Positions 27,802-36,797 of a stretch of 64,000 nucleotides of DNA are shown here, piece by piece (position 1 is the stretch's first letter; each line of letters begins with the position of its first letter). The DNA is taken from assembly GCA_964293155.1 (NCBI GenBank), contig CAXYYA010000004.1, forward strand, positions 1 to 64,000, read 5' to 3'. This stretch comes from JAQVEB01 sp028698105 (GTDB taxonomy: Bacteria > Bacteroidota > Bacteroidia > Bacteroidales > Dysgonomonadaceae). The notes under the pieces are model-generated. The model made no database searches. It was given only the letters and a program-made list of their open reading frames with translations, and had not been told where the DNA came from. Both the position numbers and the translations under genes were made by a program.

Positions 27802-28431
27802 GTGAAAACACTGCTCAAAACCTATTTCCCTTCCCTGAGTGAACATCAACTCGAACAGTTTGATGCGTTGATTGATTTATACAAAGACTGGAACAGCAAA
27901 ATAAATGTTATTTCGCGAAAAGATGTTGATAATCTGCCTGTTCATCACATTCTTCACTCACTTGCTATCGCAAAATATATTCAATTCATGCCCAACACAA
28001 CGGTGATTGATGTGGGCACAGGTGGCGGTTTTCCCGGCATTCCGCTGGCCATATTTTTTCCCGAAGTAAAATTCCTGCTTCTGGACAGCATCGGAAAAAA
28101 AGTGCGTGTGGCACAGGAGATTTCATCGGCAATTGGGTTGCAAAACGTAACGTTTGCGCATGCGCGCATCGAAGATGAGAAACGTACGTTCGATTTTGTG
28201 GTAAGCCGCGCCGTGATGCTCTTGCCCGAATTGGTAAAAGTCACCCGCAAAAACATATCGAGAGAGCAAAAAAACGCCCTTCCCAACGGAATCATTTGCC
28301 TAAAAGGCGGTGATTTATCGGCGGAAACGCATCTGTTTAAAAACGACGTTGAAATCACCGAACTATCAACCTGGTTCAAAGAGCCTTTCTTCGACACCAA
28401 GAAGCTGGTTTATCTGCCGGTTTTCAAATAA
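27802..28431 (+). CDS. rsmG: 16S rRNA (guanine527-N7)-methyltransferase
   Basis: SAM-dependent methylation of G527 in 16S rRNA. It has 209 residues with a GTG start, preceded at 7 bp by the DUF3298 gene. The SAM-binding motif is VIDVGTGGGFPGIPLAI (about 70-86), followed by LLLDSIGKKVRV and FVVSRAV. Length and motifs are standard for the family. Confidence 0.95.
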   Translation: MKTLLKTYFPSLSEHQLEQFDALIDLYKDWNSKINVISRKDVDNLPVHHILHSLAIAKYIQFMPNTTVIDVGTGGGFPGIPLAIFFPEVKFLLLDSIGKKVRVAQEISSAIGLQNVTFAHARIEDEKRTFDFVVSRAVMLLPELVKVTRKNISREQKNALPNGIICLKGGDLSAETHLFKNDVEITELSTWFKEPFFDTKKLVYLPVFK

Positions 28432-28529
28432 CAATTATTCGCATTCTTCCTTTCGGAAAATTGAAAAGAAAAGACTATTTTTGTATTCAGATAGCTTGAA
28501 AATCTTTTTATTTCAAAGAACCTCAATTG

Positions 28530-29180
28530 ATGAAAGTTAAAACGTTTGAGTTTAATCCTTTAGCCGTAAACACGTACGTGTTGTCCGATGAAACGGGTGA
28601 ATGCGTGATCATTGACCCGTCGTGTTTTTATACCGATGAAAAGGAAACGCTGCTCAACTACATTATAGACAACGATCTGGTTGTAAAACATCTGCTTAAT
28701 ACCCATTTGCATTTCGATCACGTTTTTGGGAATTTTTTTATTGCTTCGCATTTTGACATCAAGCCGGAGGCACACAAAGCTGATGAAGGATTTTTGTCCG
28801 ATATTTCGAATCAATTAAGGATGTTCGGCTTTCCACCAGTGAACGAACCACAACCGAAAATCGGCAATTACTTACACGAAAACGACGTGGTGGAGTTTGG
28901 AAATCAAAAACTGCACGTTTTTCATATACCGGGGCACTCGCCCGGAAGTGTAGTCTTTTACGACGAGAAAGCGGGTGCCGCATTCGTGGGCGATGTTCTT
29001 TTCAACGGAAGCATCGGGCGCACGGATCTTCCCGGAGGTTCATACGAACAACTGATTGATGGCATTTACCGCAAGCTGTTTGTGCTCCCCAATGATACAA
29101 CGATTTATTCCGGCCATGGACCCACAACAACTATCGGCGACGAAAAAAAGTACAACCCTTACGTAGGAAGCGAATCATAA
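28530..29180 (+). CDS. MBL-fold metallo-hydrolase (glyoxalase II-like)
   Basis: A 216-residue binuclear-metal hydrolase starting at ATG 28530 (a TTG one codon earlier is less likely). The metal motif THLHFDH is near residue 60, with GHSPGSVVF, FVGDVLF and YSGHGPTTTIGDE supplying the remaining ligands. It resembles hydroxyacylglutathione hydrolase-like proteins common in Bacteroidetes, whose thioester substrate is usually unknown. A TATTTTTG box is at 28476-28483. gcvP follows 27 bp later. Confidence 0.9.
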   Translation: MKVKTFEFNPLAVNTYVLSDETGECVIIDPSCFYTDEKETLLNYIIDNDLVVKHLLNTHLHFDHVFGNFFIASHFDIKPEAHKADEGFLSDISNQLRMFGFPPVNEPQPKIGNYLHENDVVEFGNQKLHVFHIPGHSPGSVVFYDEKAGAAFVGDVLFNGSIGRTDLPGGSYEQLIDGIYRKLFVLPNDTTIYSGHGPTTTIGDEKKYNPYVGSES

Positions 29181-29207
29181 AAAATCAATACTAAATCTTT
29201 TCATGTT

Positions 29208-32069
29208 ATGAAAATGGAACAATTTAAAACCCGCCATATCGGGATTAATGAAACAGATCAGCAAAAAATGCTTGAGGCAATTGGTGTGTCGGATATAGAT
29301 GAACTAATAGATCAGACTATCCCTGCCGACATTCGCCTGGAAAAACCGTTATCTCTCCCAAAAGCTCTTTCGGAGCACGAATATGCGCAGGAAATAACAC
29401 ACATTGCCCGTCAGAATAAAATTTATACTTCGTATATTGGAATGGGGTGGTACGATACCATTACGCCGGCAGCCATTTACCGGAACGTGTTTGAGAACCC
29501 CGTTTGGTACACTTCATACACGCCGTATCAGGCGGAAATTTCGCAAGGCCGGCTGGAAGCGTTGCTGAATTTCCAAACCGTTGTCAGCGAGCTTACCGCT
29601 TTGCCGTTGGCAAACTCATCGCTGCTGGACGAAGCTACGGCAGCTGCCGAAGCAGCCACGATGATGTATGCGTTGCGTTCACGCGATAAAGTTAAAAACA
29701 ATGCCGAAACACTTTTTGTAGATCAAAGCGTTTTTGAGCCCTCTTTGGCCGTTTTGCGCACGCGCATGAGCCATGTGGGTATTGAGATTGTGGTTGGTGA
29801 TTATGCTACGCTGGAATGCGATGACCGATTTTTCGGTGCCATTATCCAGTATCCCAACGCAAACGGAAATGTGGAAGATTACCGGGCTTTTGTGGAAAAG
29901 GCGCACGCAGCCGACTGTAAAGTTGCTGTGGCAACCGATTTGCTTTCCCTCGTTTTATTAACGCCTCCCGGAGAATGGGGCGCCGACATTGCCTTCGGCA
30001 GCAGCCAGCGCTTTGGCATACCGATGTTTTACGGTGGGCCGTCGGCTGCATTTTTCGCTACACGCGATGAGTATAAACGCAACATTCCGGGCCGCATCAT
30101 CGGAATTTCAAAAGATGCTTACGGAAAAGAAGCGTTGCGCATGGCTTTGCAAACGCGCGAACAGCACATCAAGCGCGAAAAGGCGACTTCCAATATCTGC
30201 ACGGCGCAGGCTTTATTGGCAACTATGAGCGGCTTTTATGCCGTTTATCACGGGCCGGATGGACTGAAAACCATTGCAAAACGGGTTCACTCCATTGCTT
30301 CGCTGGTTGCCGACGAATTAGAAGAGTTAGGGTATAAACAGATCAATACGAGTTATTTTGATACACTCAAAATACAGCTCCCCGAGCAGATATCGAAACA
30401 GGATATTTGGGAACTGGCCGATGATCGCAACATAAATTTGCGTTATTTCGATACCAACGAAATCGGCATTAGTTTCGATGAAACCACAAACGATTATCGC
30501 GTGCACGAATTACTGGCAGTATTTGCTATGGCCGCAGGAAGCTCTAAAGTGTTTATGATAGACGATTTGCCGGAGAAAATAACGTTGAGCGACGATCAAT
30601 TGCGCACATCGGAATTTATGCAACATCCGGTGTTCAATAATTATCATACCGAAACGGAGTTGATGCGTTACATCAAACGGTTGGAGCGGAAAGATATTTC
30701 ACTGGCGCATTCCATGATCTCGCTGGGATCGTGCACCATGAAATTGAATGCCGCATCGGAACTGCTTCCGCTGGGACTGCCCGAATTTCAGAACATACAT
30801 CCTTATGCACCTGTTGATCAAACGCAAGGTTATCTGGAGATGATCGAGGAATTGAAAGCTATGTTGGCCGAAATCACTGGTTTCGATGCCGTTACCCTGC
30901 AACCCAATTCGGGCGCTGCAGGCGAATACACGGGACTGATAACCATCGCAAGCTACCTGAAAAGCATCGGGCAGGGACACCGCAACATCGTTTTAATTCC
31001 TGCATCTGCGCATGGGACCAATCCGGCGAGCGCCGTACAGGCCGGATTTCAACCGGTTACCGTAGCCAGCGACAGTAAAGGTAATGTGGATATGGACGAT
31101 TTCCGCAAGAAAGTGGAACAACATAAAAACGAACTGGCGGCTTACATGATCACGTATCCTTCCACACACGGTATTTTTGAGGTGGAAATAAAAGAGATGT
31201 GCCGATTGATACACGAGGCCGGCGGACAGGTTTACATGGATGGCGCCAACATGAACGCACAGGTGGGACTTACCAACCCCGGAATTATCGGGGCCGACGT
31301 GTGCCACCTGAACCTGCACAAAACATTTGCTATTCCGCATGGCGGTGGCGGCCCGGGCGTTGGCCCCATTTGTGTTGCTGCTCATTTGGCGGAATTTCTT
31401 CCCGGACATCCCGTGATGTTCGAAAGCGCTCAAAACACGGTTTCTTCAGCTCCTTACGGCAGCGCCGGCGTCCTCGAAATAACTTACGCATACATCAAAA
31501 TGATGGGAGCCGAAGGCTTGACCGAAGCGACGAAAATAGCGATCCTGAACGCGAATTATTTGGCTGAAAAACTGAAAGATACCTACGGTATTGTGTATAG
31601 AGGGGCAAACGGAAGAGTAGGGCACGAGTTGATCATGGAGTGCCGCAAGATCAAAGATGTATCGGGTATAACGGAAACCGATATCGCCAAACGATTGATG
31701 GACTATGGTTTTCATGCGCCAACGCTCTCGTTCCCCGTGCACGGGACGTTGATGGTGGAACCCACCGAAAGCGAAAGCCTGGCGGAACTGGATCGCTTTA
31801 TAGATACAATGAACCAAATTTATGCCGAGATTCAGGAAGTGGTTAACGGTGAATTTACGCTGGAAGACAATGTATTGGTGAATGCTCCGCATCCCGAATA
31901 CGAAGTTGTTGCCGATGAATGGAAACATGCTTATCCACGTAGCAAAGCCGTTTATCCGTTACCTTTTGTGGCCGGTAATAAATTTTGGGTAAATGTTGCC
32001 CGTGTGGACAACGCCTACGGCGATCGAAACCTGGTGGCCTGTTTATGCGAAGTTCCCATGGGCGAGTAA
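29208..32069 (+). CDS. gcvP: Glycine dehydrogenase (decarboxylating), P protein
   Basis: PLP-dependent decarboxylase of the glycine cleavage system. It is a single 953-residue chain (fused alpha and beta halves). Signatures include RHIGINETDQQKML at the start, YTPYQAEISQGRLEALLNFQ, GSCTMKLNA, NAQVGLTNPGIIGADV and the PLP lysine in NLHKTFAIPHGGGGPG near residue 706. gcvT and gcvH are not in the window. There is no room for a glycine riboswitch in the 27-bp gap upstream. Confidence 0.97.
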   Translation: MKMEQFKTRHIGINETDQQKMLEAIGVSDIDELIDQTIPADIRLEKPLSLPKALSEHEYAQEITHIARQNKIYTSYIGMGWYDTITPAAIYRNVFENPVWYTSYTPYQAEISQGRLEALLNFQTVVSELTALPLANSSLLDEATAAAEAATMMYALRSRDKVKNNAETLFVDQSVFEPSLAVLRTRMSHVGIEIVVGDYATLECDDRFFGAIIQYPNANGNVEDYRAFVEKAHAADCKVAVATDLLSLVLLTPPGEWGADIAFGSSQRFGIPMFYGGPSAAFFATRDEYKRNIPGRIIGISKDAYGKEALRMALQTREQHIKREKATSNICTAQALLATMSGFYAVYHGPDGLKTIAKRVHSIASLVADELEELGYKQINTSYFDTLKIQLPEQISKQDIWELADDRNINLRYFDTNEIGISFDETTNDYRVHELLAVFAMAAGSSKVFMIDDLPEKITLSDDQLRTSEFMQHPVFNNYHTETELMRYIKRLERKDISLAHSMISLGSCTMKLNAASELLPLGLPEFQNIHPYAPVDQTQGYLEMIEELKAMLAEITGFDAVTLQPNSGAAGEYTGLITIASYLKSIGQGHRNIVLIPASAHGTNPASAVQAGFQPVTVASDSKGNVDMDDFRKKVEQHKNELAAYMITYPSTHGIFEVEIKEMCRLIHEAGGQVYMDGANMNAQVGLTNPGIIGADVCHLNLHKTFAIPHGGGGPGVGPICVAAHLAEFLPGHPVMFESAQNTVSSAPYGSAGVLEITYAYIKMMGAEGLTEATKIAILNANYLAEKLKDTYGIVYRGANGRVGHELIMECRKIKDVSGITETDIAKRLMDYGFHAPTLSFPVHGTLMVEPTESESLAELDRFIDTMNQIYAEIQEVVNGEFTLEDNVLVNAPHPEYEVVADEWKHAYPRSKAVYPLPFVAGNKFWVNVARVDNAYGDRNLVACLCEVPMGE

Positions 32070-32086
32070 AACGCCGGGTAACAAAT

Positions 32087-32127
32087 AAAAATGAGCTTGC
32101 TCAAATTCAGGAGCAAGCTCATTTTTT
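32087..32127. terminator. Terminator after gcvP, bidirectional
   Basis: AAAAATGAGCTTGCTC / GAGCAAGCTCATTTTTT stem with an 8-base loop, between convergent genes. Confidence 0.92.
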
Positions 32128-32148
32128 ATGAAACTCAGTTAAGTTACT

Positions 32149-32607
32149 TTACTTCATCATGCCGCCCATACGCCCTTTTCTGCCTTTTTGCATGTTTTGC
32201 ATGCGCTCCTGACGGATGGTGTTCCACTTTTCCATTTTTTCTTTGCCGATAATGTTTTCCAGTGCAGCATCGTTTTCTTTTATTTCTTTTTCGCGCAGAG
32301 CTTTCATTTCTTCGCGGTTTTTATCGCGGTTTGCCTGCATTTGCGAGCGTTGTTCCCTGAACTTGGCAATTTGCTCAGCACGCTTGGCATCCTGTTTTTC
32401 AAGCAGAGCTTGAACCTTAGCGATTTGGTCGGCAGTTAATTCCAATTGCTTGGCCATATTGTCCGCACGATCTTTGGCCGTCCATTTCATTTCACGTTGT
32501 CCGGATCTCTCCTTTTGTGCGCTTTTATCGGTTTTTGCATTCTGAGCCGATAAAGAAAAACTCATCGTAAATAAGGCGATTAACGCCATGGTTGCAAATT
32601 TTTTCAT
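32149..32607 (-). CDS. Periplasmic Spy/DUF4890-like protein
   Basis: A 152-residue exported protein starting at the CAT of 32605-32607, which gives a clean signal peptide (MKKFATMALIALFTMSFSLSAQ). The mature part is a highly charged helix rich in Lys, Glu, Gln and Arg, with LELTADQIAKVQALLEKQ, the LTxxQ pattern of Spy/CpxP and DUF4890 proteins. Members are small helical envelope-stress chaperones or metal-responsive proteins. Function is inferred from this weak resemblance. The tail is Met/Gly/Arg-rich. Confidence 0.72.
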   Translation of the reverse strand: MKKFATMALIALFTMSFSLSAQNAKTDKSAQKERSGQREMKWTAKDRADNMAKQLELTADQIAKVQALLEKQDAKRAEQIAKFREQRSQMQANRDKNREEMKALREKEIKENDAALENIIGKEKMEKWNTIRQERMQNMQKGRKGRMGGMMK

Positions 32608-32852
32608 TTTCTTTTTATTTTTATTGTTAAACCATAAAGTTGTACTATAAAGACGTTCAAAGATAGGAAAATGTTTAATCAAAAAACAACTGATTAACGT
32701 TTGTTTCACCGGAGTAATATTCAAATAATCAGATATATATACTTAGTTTGCAAGCGTTAATTCGAATAATTTTCCGGTTCGTCGATAAAATAGGAGTGTT
32801 TGTCTATTTTCTAAATTTGAATGTGATTTAACGTTATTTAGCAAAATATTTT

Positions 32853-32860
32853 TATCTTTG
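32853..32860 (+). promoter_or_regulatory. -7 promoter box upstream of the PH-like membrane protein
   Basis: TATCTTTG, 20 bp before the ATG at 32881, fits the Bacteroidetes -7 consensus. The -33 element is weak. Confidence 0.45.
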
Positions 32861-32880
32861 TGTGTTGACACGCATACAAA

Positions 32881-33291
32881 ATGAAGAAAAAATACCTCGC
32901 ATATAGATATTCGTTATATTGGTTCTATGCGTTTGTTGTTTTGTCGTTTACCGGACTATTGATATACGGCTCACTCACCGGTGAAAAGATATGGGGAATG
33001 CTGTTTTCTTTGTTTGCCACATTCGTTTTTGTGTTGATGGTAACCGTAAAGGAATACCGGATAAGCGAGCAGATTTTTTTAGAAATACATTATGCCCTCG
33101 GATTTGCGGTGAAACCCCGAAAAATACCGATTTCCAGTATTATTTCGTTGAGAAAAATACGGAAAAATCAGTTACGCATAAACAAGATAAAAGGATTTGA
33201 AGTGCTCAAGGTCAGAGAATCGGAAATTGATGAAATGATCAAAGACTTAAAGTCACTAAATCCTTCAATTAAGACAGAAGATAATGATTAG
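32881..33291 (+). CDS. Small membrane protein with PH-like domain
   Basis: A 136-residue protein with two N-terminal membrane helices (about residues 13-31 and 37-55), followed by a cytosolic ~75-residue segment (KEYRISEQIFLEIHYALGF; KPRKIPISSIISLRKIRKN) that looks like a bacterial PH domain of the YdbT/bPH type. The function is unknown. It precedes the GH43-DUF1080 gene by 11 bp and is probably cotranscribed. Confidence 0.65.
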   Translation: MKKKYLAYRYSLYWFYAFVVLSFTGLLIYGSLTGEKIWGMLFSLFATFVFVLMVTVKEYRISEQIFLEIHYALGFAVKPRKIPISSIISLRKIRKNQLRINKIKGFEVLKVRESEIDEMIKDLKSLNPSIKTEDND

Positions 33292-33302
33292 ATTTTAACG
33301 AT

Positions 33303-35009
33303 ATGAATAAGATAGCTGTTGTTCTCACAATTTTACTTGCACCTGTTTTGCTGAGTGCACAGAAATCGGGAAACCCCGTTTTTCCGGGGTGGTATGCCGA
33401 TCCGGAAGCCGTGATTTTCGGCGATCGGTACTGGATTTATCCCACGTACTCGGCTCCTTATACCAAACAAGTGTTTATGGATGCTTTTTCGTCGCCCGAT
33501 CTGGTTAACTGGACGAAACACAGCAGCATCATTGATACCACAGCCGTGAAATGGGCGTGGCAAACCATGTGGGCGCCGGCTATCGCCGAGAAGGACGAGA
33601 AATATTACCTGTTTTTTGCAGCTAACGATATTCAGAACAACGAAAGCCCTGGCGGTATCGGAATCGGTGTTTCGGATAAGCCCGAAGGGCCTTTTCGCGA
33701 TTACCTGGGAAAACCGCTGGTTGATAAATTTCACAACGGCGCTCAACCCATTGATCAGTTTGTGTTTAAAGATACTGATGGACAATATTACATGATCTAC
33801 GGCGGATGGCGGCACTGCAACATTACAAAACTGAACAACGATTTCACCGGATTTATTCCGTTTGACGACGGAACCGTTTTCAAGGAAATTACGCCGGAAA
33901 ATTACGTGGAAGGTTCGGTAATGTTTATCCGCAACGGGAAATATTATTTTATGTGGTCGGAAGGCGGATGGACCGGCCCCGATTATCAGGTGGCGTATGC
34001 CATTGCCGATTCTCCCACAGGTCCATTCGAGCGGATCGGCGTGGTGTTGAAACAGGACGACCGCATTGCCAATGGCGCCGGGCATAATTCGGTTATCAAT
34101 GTGCCGGGCACGGACGAGTGGTATATTGTGTATCACCGCCGTCCGCTGACGGAGAAAGACGGAAATTCCCGCATGACCTGCATTGATAAAATGGAATTCG
34201 ATGCCGACGGAAAAATTTTACCCGTGGTAATGACCAACGAAGGTGTGGAAGCCCGTCCGTTATCAAAAGTAAAACCAACGGCAAAACCCGCTGCTTCGCA
34301 GAAATATATGCAGTTGTTCAACGGAAAGAACCTCGACGGCTGGTACACTTTCTTGAAAGGAAAAGGCAAAAATGTGGATCCGAACAACGTGTTTACCGTG
34401 AAAAACGGCAATATCGTCATATCGGGCGAAGAGTTCGGCTGCATTACTACCGATGAAGAATTTGAAAATTACAAACTGACCGTTGAATTCAAATGGGGCG
34501 GGAAAACATTTGCGCCGCGTGCCGACCGCGCCCGCGACAGCGGCGTTTTACTGCATTCTGTACGCGAGGACGGCGGTTCGGATGGTACATGGATGCACTC
34601 TATTGAGGCCCAGGTTATTGAAGGAGAAACGGGGGATATTATTATTGTTGGTGACGGAACCGACGATTTTCAGGTTACCACAACCGTAAAACCCGGACTG
34701 CGTGAAGGTTCTTACATTTATGATCCTGCCGGAGAAACCCGGACATTCACCCGAGGACGGATCGACTGGTATAGCCGTGACCAGCAATGGGAAGATAAAA
34801 CAGGTTTTCGCGGAGCGAAAGATGTGGAAAAACCGGTCGGCCAATGGAATCGTTATGAAATCTATGTAAAAGGAAGCGATCTGCTCATTTACCTGAACGG
34901 TAAGCTCGTAAACCGTGCATACAACGTAAAACCGCGTAAAGGCAAAATACAGATACAATCGGAAGGAGCGGAAATTTTTATCCGAAAAGTGAATCTACAA
35001 CGATTTTAG
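33303..35009 (+). CDS. GH43-like glycosidase fused to a DUF1080 domain
   Basis: A 568-residue secreted protein with signal peptide (about 1-19). Residues 22-330 form a five-bladed GH43-type propeller, with the expected acids at Asp33 (WYADPEA), Asp151 (QPIDQF) and Glu203 (YVEGSVMF). Residues about 336-568 form a DUF1080 concanavalin-like domain (LFNGKNLDGWYTF; SGVLLHSVRED; INLN-type end replaced by YLNGKLVNRAYN). Fusion of an arabinosidase/xylosidase fold with a 3-keto-glycoside domain suggests one polypeptide for two steps, or that the second domain is used for binding. That is inference. Confidence 0.85.
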   Translation: MNKIAVVLTILLAPVLLSAQKSGNPVFPGWYADPEAVIFGDRYWIYPTYSAPYTKQVFMDAFSSPDLVNWTKHSSIIDTTAVKWAWQTMWAPAIAEKDEKYYLFFAANDIQNNESPGGIGIGVSDKPEGPFRDYLGKPLVDKFHNGAQPIDQFVFKDTDGQYYMIYGGWRHCNITKLNNDFTGFIPFDDGTVFKEITPENYVEGSVMFIRNGKYYFMWSEGGWTGPDYQVAYAIADSPTGPFERIGVVLKQDDRIANGAGHNSVINVPGTDEWYIVYHRRPLTEKDGNSRMTCIDKMEFDADGKILPVVMTNEGVEARPLSKVKPTAKPAASQKYMQLFNGKNLDGWYTFLKGKGKNVDPNNVFTVKNGNIVISGEEFGCITTDEEFENYKLTVEFKWGGKTFAPRADRARDSGVLLHSVREDGGSDGTWMHSIEAQVIEGETGDIIIVGDGTDDFQVTTTVKPGLREGSYIYDPAGETRTFTRGRIDWYSRDQQWEDKTGFRGAKDVEKPVGQWNRYEIYVKGSDLLIYLNGKLVNRAYNVKPRKGKIQIQSEGAEIFIRKVNLQRF

Positions 35010-35013
35010 AAAT

Positions 35014-35349
35014 TTACTTCAGGAAATCTTCCCGCGCCGGACTGAAAACATCAATTAGCTCTCCGGGTTCCAGGCATTTTATGCCGTGCACGGCATCGGG
35101 AGCAATGTAGAGCGAATCGCCCTGTTGCACGACGTTTGTTTCATCGCCGATGGTGAATTCGTATTTTCCGCTGATCACATACGTGCATTGTGAGTGTGGA
35201 TGCGTGTGCAATGCTCCGACGGCTCCTTTTTCGAAGTGCATTTTTACGAGCATCAAATTTTCGTCGTAGCCGAGAATTTTCCGCTTCATCAATTCCCCTG
35301 CATTTTTCCAGGGAACATCCTTTTCAAATAAGAAATCGGGACTATTCAT
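35014..35349 (-). CDS. KdgF-like cupin (uronate linearisation)
   Basis: A 111-residue single-domain cupin. It matches the KdgF pattern: KRKILGYDENLMLVKMHFEK, HTHPHSQCTYVISGKYEF (metal-binding His and Gln) and GDSLYIAPDAVHGIKCLEPG. KdgF converts unsaturated 4,5-uronates from pectin or alginate breakdown to linear keto-uronates. It is encoded opposite the GH43-DUF1080 gene, with only 4 bp between the stops, and next to a GH16. A uronate role fits but no lyase is present in the window. Confidence 0.8.
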   Translation of the reverse strand: MNSPDFLFEKDVPWKNAGELMKRKILGYDENLMLVKMHFEKGAVGALHTHPHSQCTYVISGKYEFTIGDETNVVQQGDSLYIAPDAVHGIKCLEPGELIDVFSPAREDFLK

Positions 35350-35363
35350 TTTTCTTTTTTGTA

Positions 35364-35438
35364 CAAAACTACGGTTTTATTTCGTTTGTTTCGCAACAAT
35401 TCATTGTTTTTTATAGATTTGTAAAAAAAATCAGCCCT
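35364..35438. promoter_or_regulatory. Divergent promoter region between KdgF-like cupin and GH16
   Basis: CAAAACTA at 35364-35371 reads TAGTTTTG for the leftward cupin gene. TAGATTTG at 35414-35421 is the -7 box for the rightward GH16 gene, with TTTC 21 bases upstream. The -33 elements are imperfect. Confidence 0.45.
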
Positions 35439-36197
35439 ATGAAGATATATCCTTTCTTAATTCTTTCGATTTTCTTTATTGTTTCAAGCGCTTCATCGTG
35501 CGACAAAGAAAAAGTGCTTGTGGATGAGCCGAAAGAAGCATTTCGTGACGATTTTAACGGAACAACCGTTGATGAATCTTTATGGACCGTCGCAACCTGG
35601 AATGAGCATGGCGGACAAACCGGCAGGGAACGGGTGTATGTGAAAGACGGGTATCTGCACATGATCTTCAAAAACGACAACGGAACATTCCTGAGTTCAG
35701 CTGTGCAAAGTAAAAATGAGTTTTTATACGGCCGGTGGGAGGCACGATTGAAACCTTCTTTCGTTCCCGGCGTTTTGAACTCGTTTTATACGATTGATTG
35801 GAATGATGTGGGTTCGGGTGACGGAACCAAGCAGGAGATAGATATTGAATTTCTCACCCAATCGTTCGGAAAAGATAAGGGCGAAGTGCATTTCGCCGTT
35901 CACGCTGAAGGGTTGAAGAGTTTTAATACCAATCCCGACATCGTGCTGGATTTTAATCCTTCGGATGATTTTCACGTGTGGGGATTCGACGTAAAACCCG
36001 ATAAAATTGAGTGGTTCGTAGATGGCAAGGTGCTTCACACCTATTACTACACCGATCACGAAGTGAAAATTACCGATCCGTATCAGCTAAAACTCAATTG
36101 CTGGTCACAAAACGGGCAGTGGATACAAGGGCCGCCGCCATCGGGTGTGGAGTGCGTTTATCTGATTGATTGGATTCGGTTTATACCTTACGAATAG
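35439..36197 (+). CDS. GH16 family glycoside hydrolase, lipoprotein
   Basis: A 252-residue lipoprotein starting at ATG 35439; the in-frame extension upstream overlaps the opposite cupin gene and is not used. The signal ends SSASSC. Mature residues about 35-250 form a beta-jelly-roll of family 16, with the catalytic motif EIDIE at 133-137 (nucleophile Glu133, helper Asp135, acid/base Glu137), FYGRWEARLKPS-type strand and VYLIDWIRFIPY at the end. GH16 enzymes cleave beta-1,3/1,4-glucans or galactans. The precise substrate is unknown. Confidence 0.88.
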   Translation: MKIYPFLILSIFFIVSSASSCDKEKVLVDEPKEAFRDDFNGTTVDESLWTVATWNEHGGQTGRERVYVKDGYLHMIFKNDNGTFLSSAVQSKNEFLYGRWEARLKPSFVPGVLNSFYTIDWNDVGSGDGTKQEIDIEFLTQSFGKDKGEVHFAVHAEGLKSFNTNPDIVLDFNPSDDFHVWGFDVKPDKIEWFVDGKVLHTYYYTDHEVKITDPYQLKLNCWSQNGQWIQGPPPSGVECVYLIDWIRFIPYE

Positions 36198-36199
36198 AA

Positions 36200-36775
36200 T
36201 TATTTCCAAACCTCCACCAATCCGCCTTTTGTTCCCAATAACGGATCGGATTTGGGAACGGGGACTCTTGCAATATTTTCGTCCGCACGCGGGCGATCGC
36301 TTTTTTCTCCGCGAAGCAGATCGGGAGAATTTCCATCGGGATAGGCACCCACAACCGTAAAATCATCGCTGTGCGATAAGCATTTATGTCCCACGCCCGG
36401 AGGAATAATGATGATATCGCCCGGCTTTACATCAAAAACTTTTCCTTTTTCTCCGCCAAGCAGCAATTTAGCCGTTCCGCTGAAAACGCCCAGTACCTCA
36501 GCCGTGTTGCTGTGGTAATGATGAAACGGATACACGCCCCAGCGCCATCCATTATACCAATTGTTGGCTTTAAATGTTTTCTCGAGCCACTCGGCTGCCC
36601 TGTTTCCTGTTTCGGAAAACACGTTGTGATAAACGAGCAACGGTAGTTTATTGTTCGGGATAACGCCGTCGTCTTTAAAAAAATACGTCTCAGGGGTTAT
36701 ATTTTGTGCGCTCATATTTCCTGTAGTTAAAAATAGACTCATTATTATAAGGCTCAGAAAAGTAAAATGGTTCAT
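36200..36775 (-). CDS. Exported YjlB-like cupin
   Basis: A 191-residue protein with a signal peptide (about 1-23, ending MSAQ) and one cupin domain: GVYPFHHYHSNTAEVLGVFSG (His cluster) and GDIIIIPPGVGHKCL. It resembles B. subtilis YjlB, a cytosolic cupin of unknown function, but here it is exported. Stop codons of this gene and the convergent GH16 are 2 bp apart. Confidence 0.75.
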   Translation of the reverse strand: MNHFTFLSLIIMSLFLTTGNMSAQNITPETYFFKDDGVIPNNKLPLLVYHNVFSETGNRAAEWLEKTFKANNWYNGWRWGVYPFHHYHSNTAEVLGVFSGTAKLLLGGEKGKVFDVKPGDIIIIPPGVGHKCLSHSDDFTVVGAYPDGNSPDLLRGEKSDRPRADENIARVPVPKSDPLLGTKGGLVEVWK

Positions 36776-36797
36776 ATCGTGTTGTAATTTAACGGTT

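Noticed and set aside
29181..29207. Glycine riboswitch before gcvP
   Set aside because: Only 27 bases separate gcvP from the upstream gene, far too few for the known aptamers.
33333..34136. A 267-residue minus-strand frame opposite the GH43-DUF1080 gene
   Set aside because: No family resemblance, no ribosome-binding site; the GH43 on the other strand is unambiguous.
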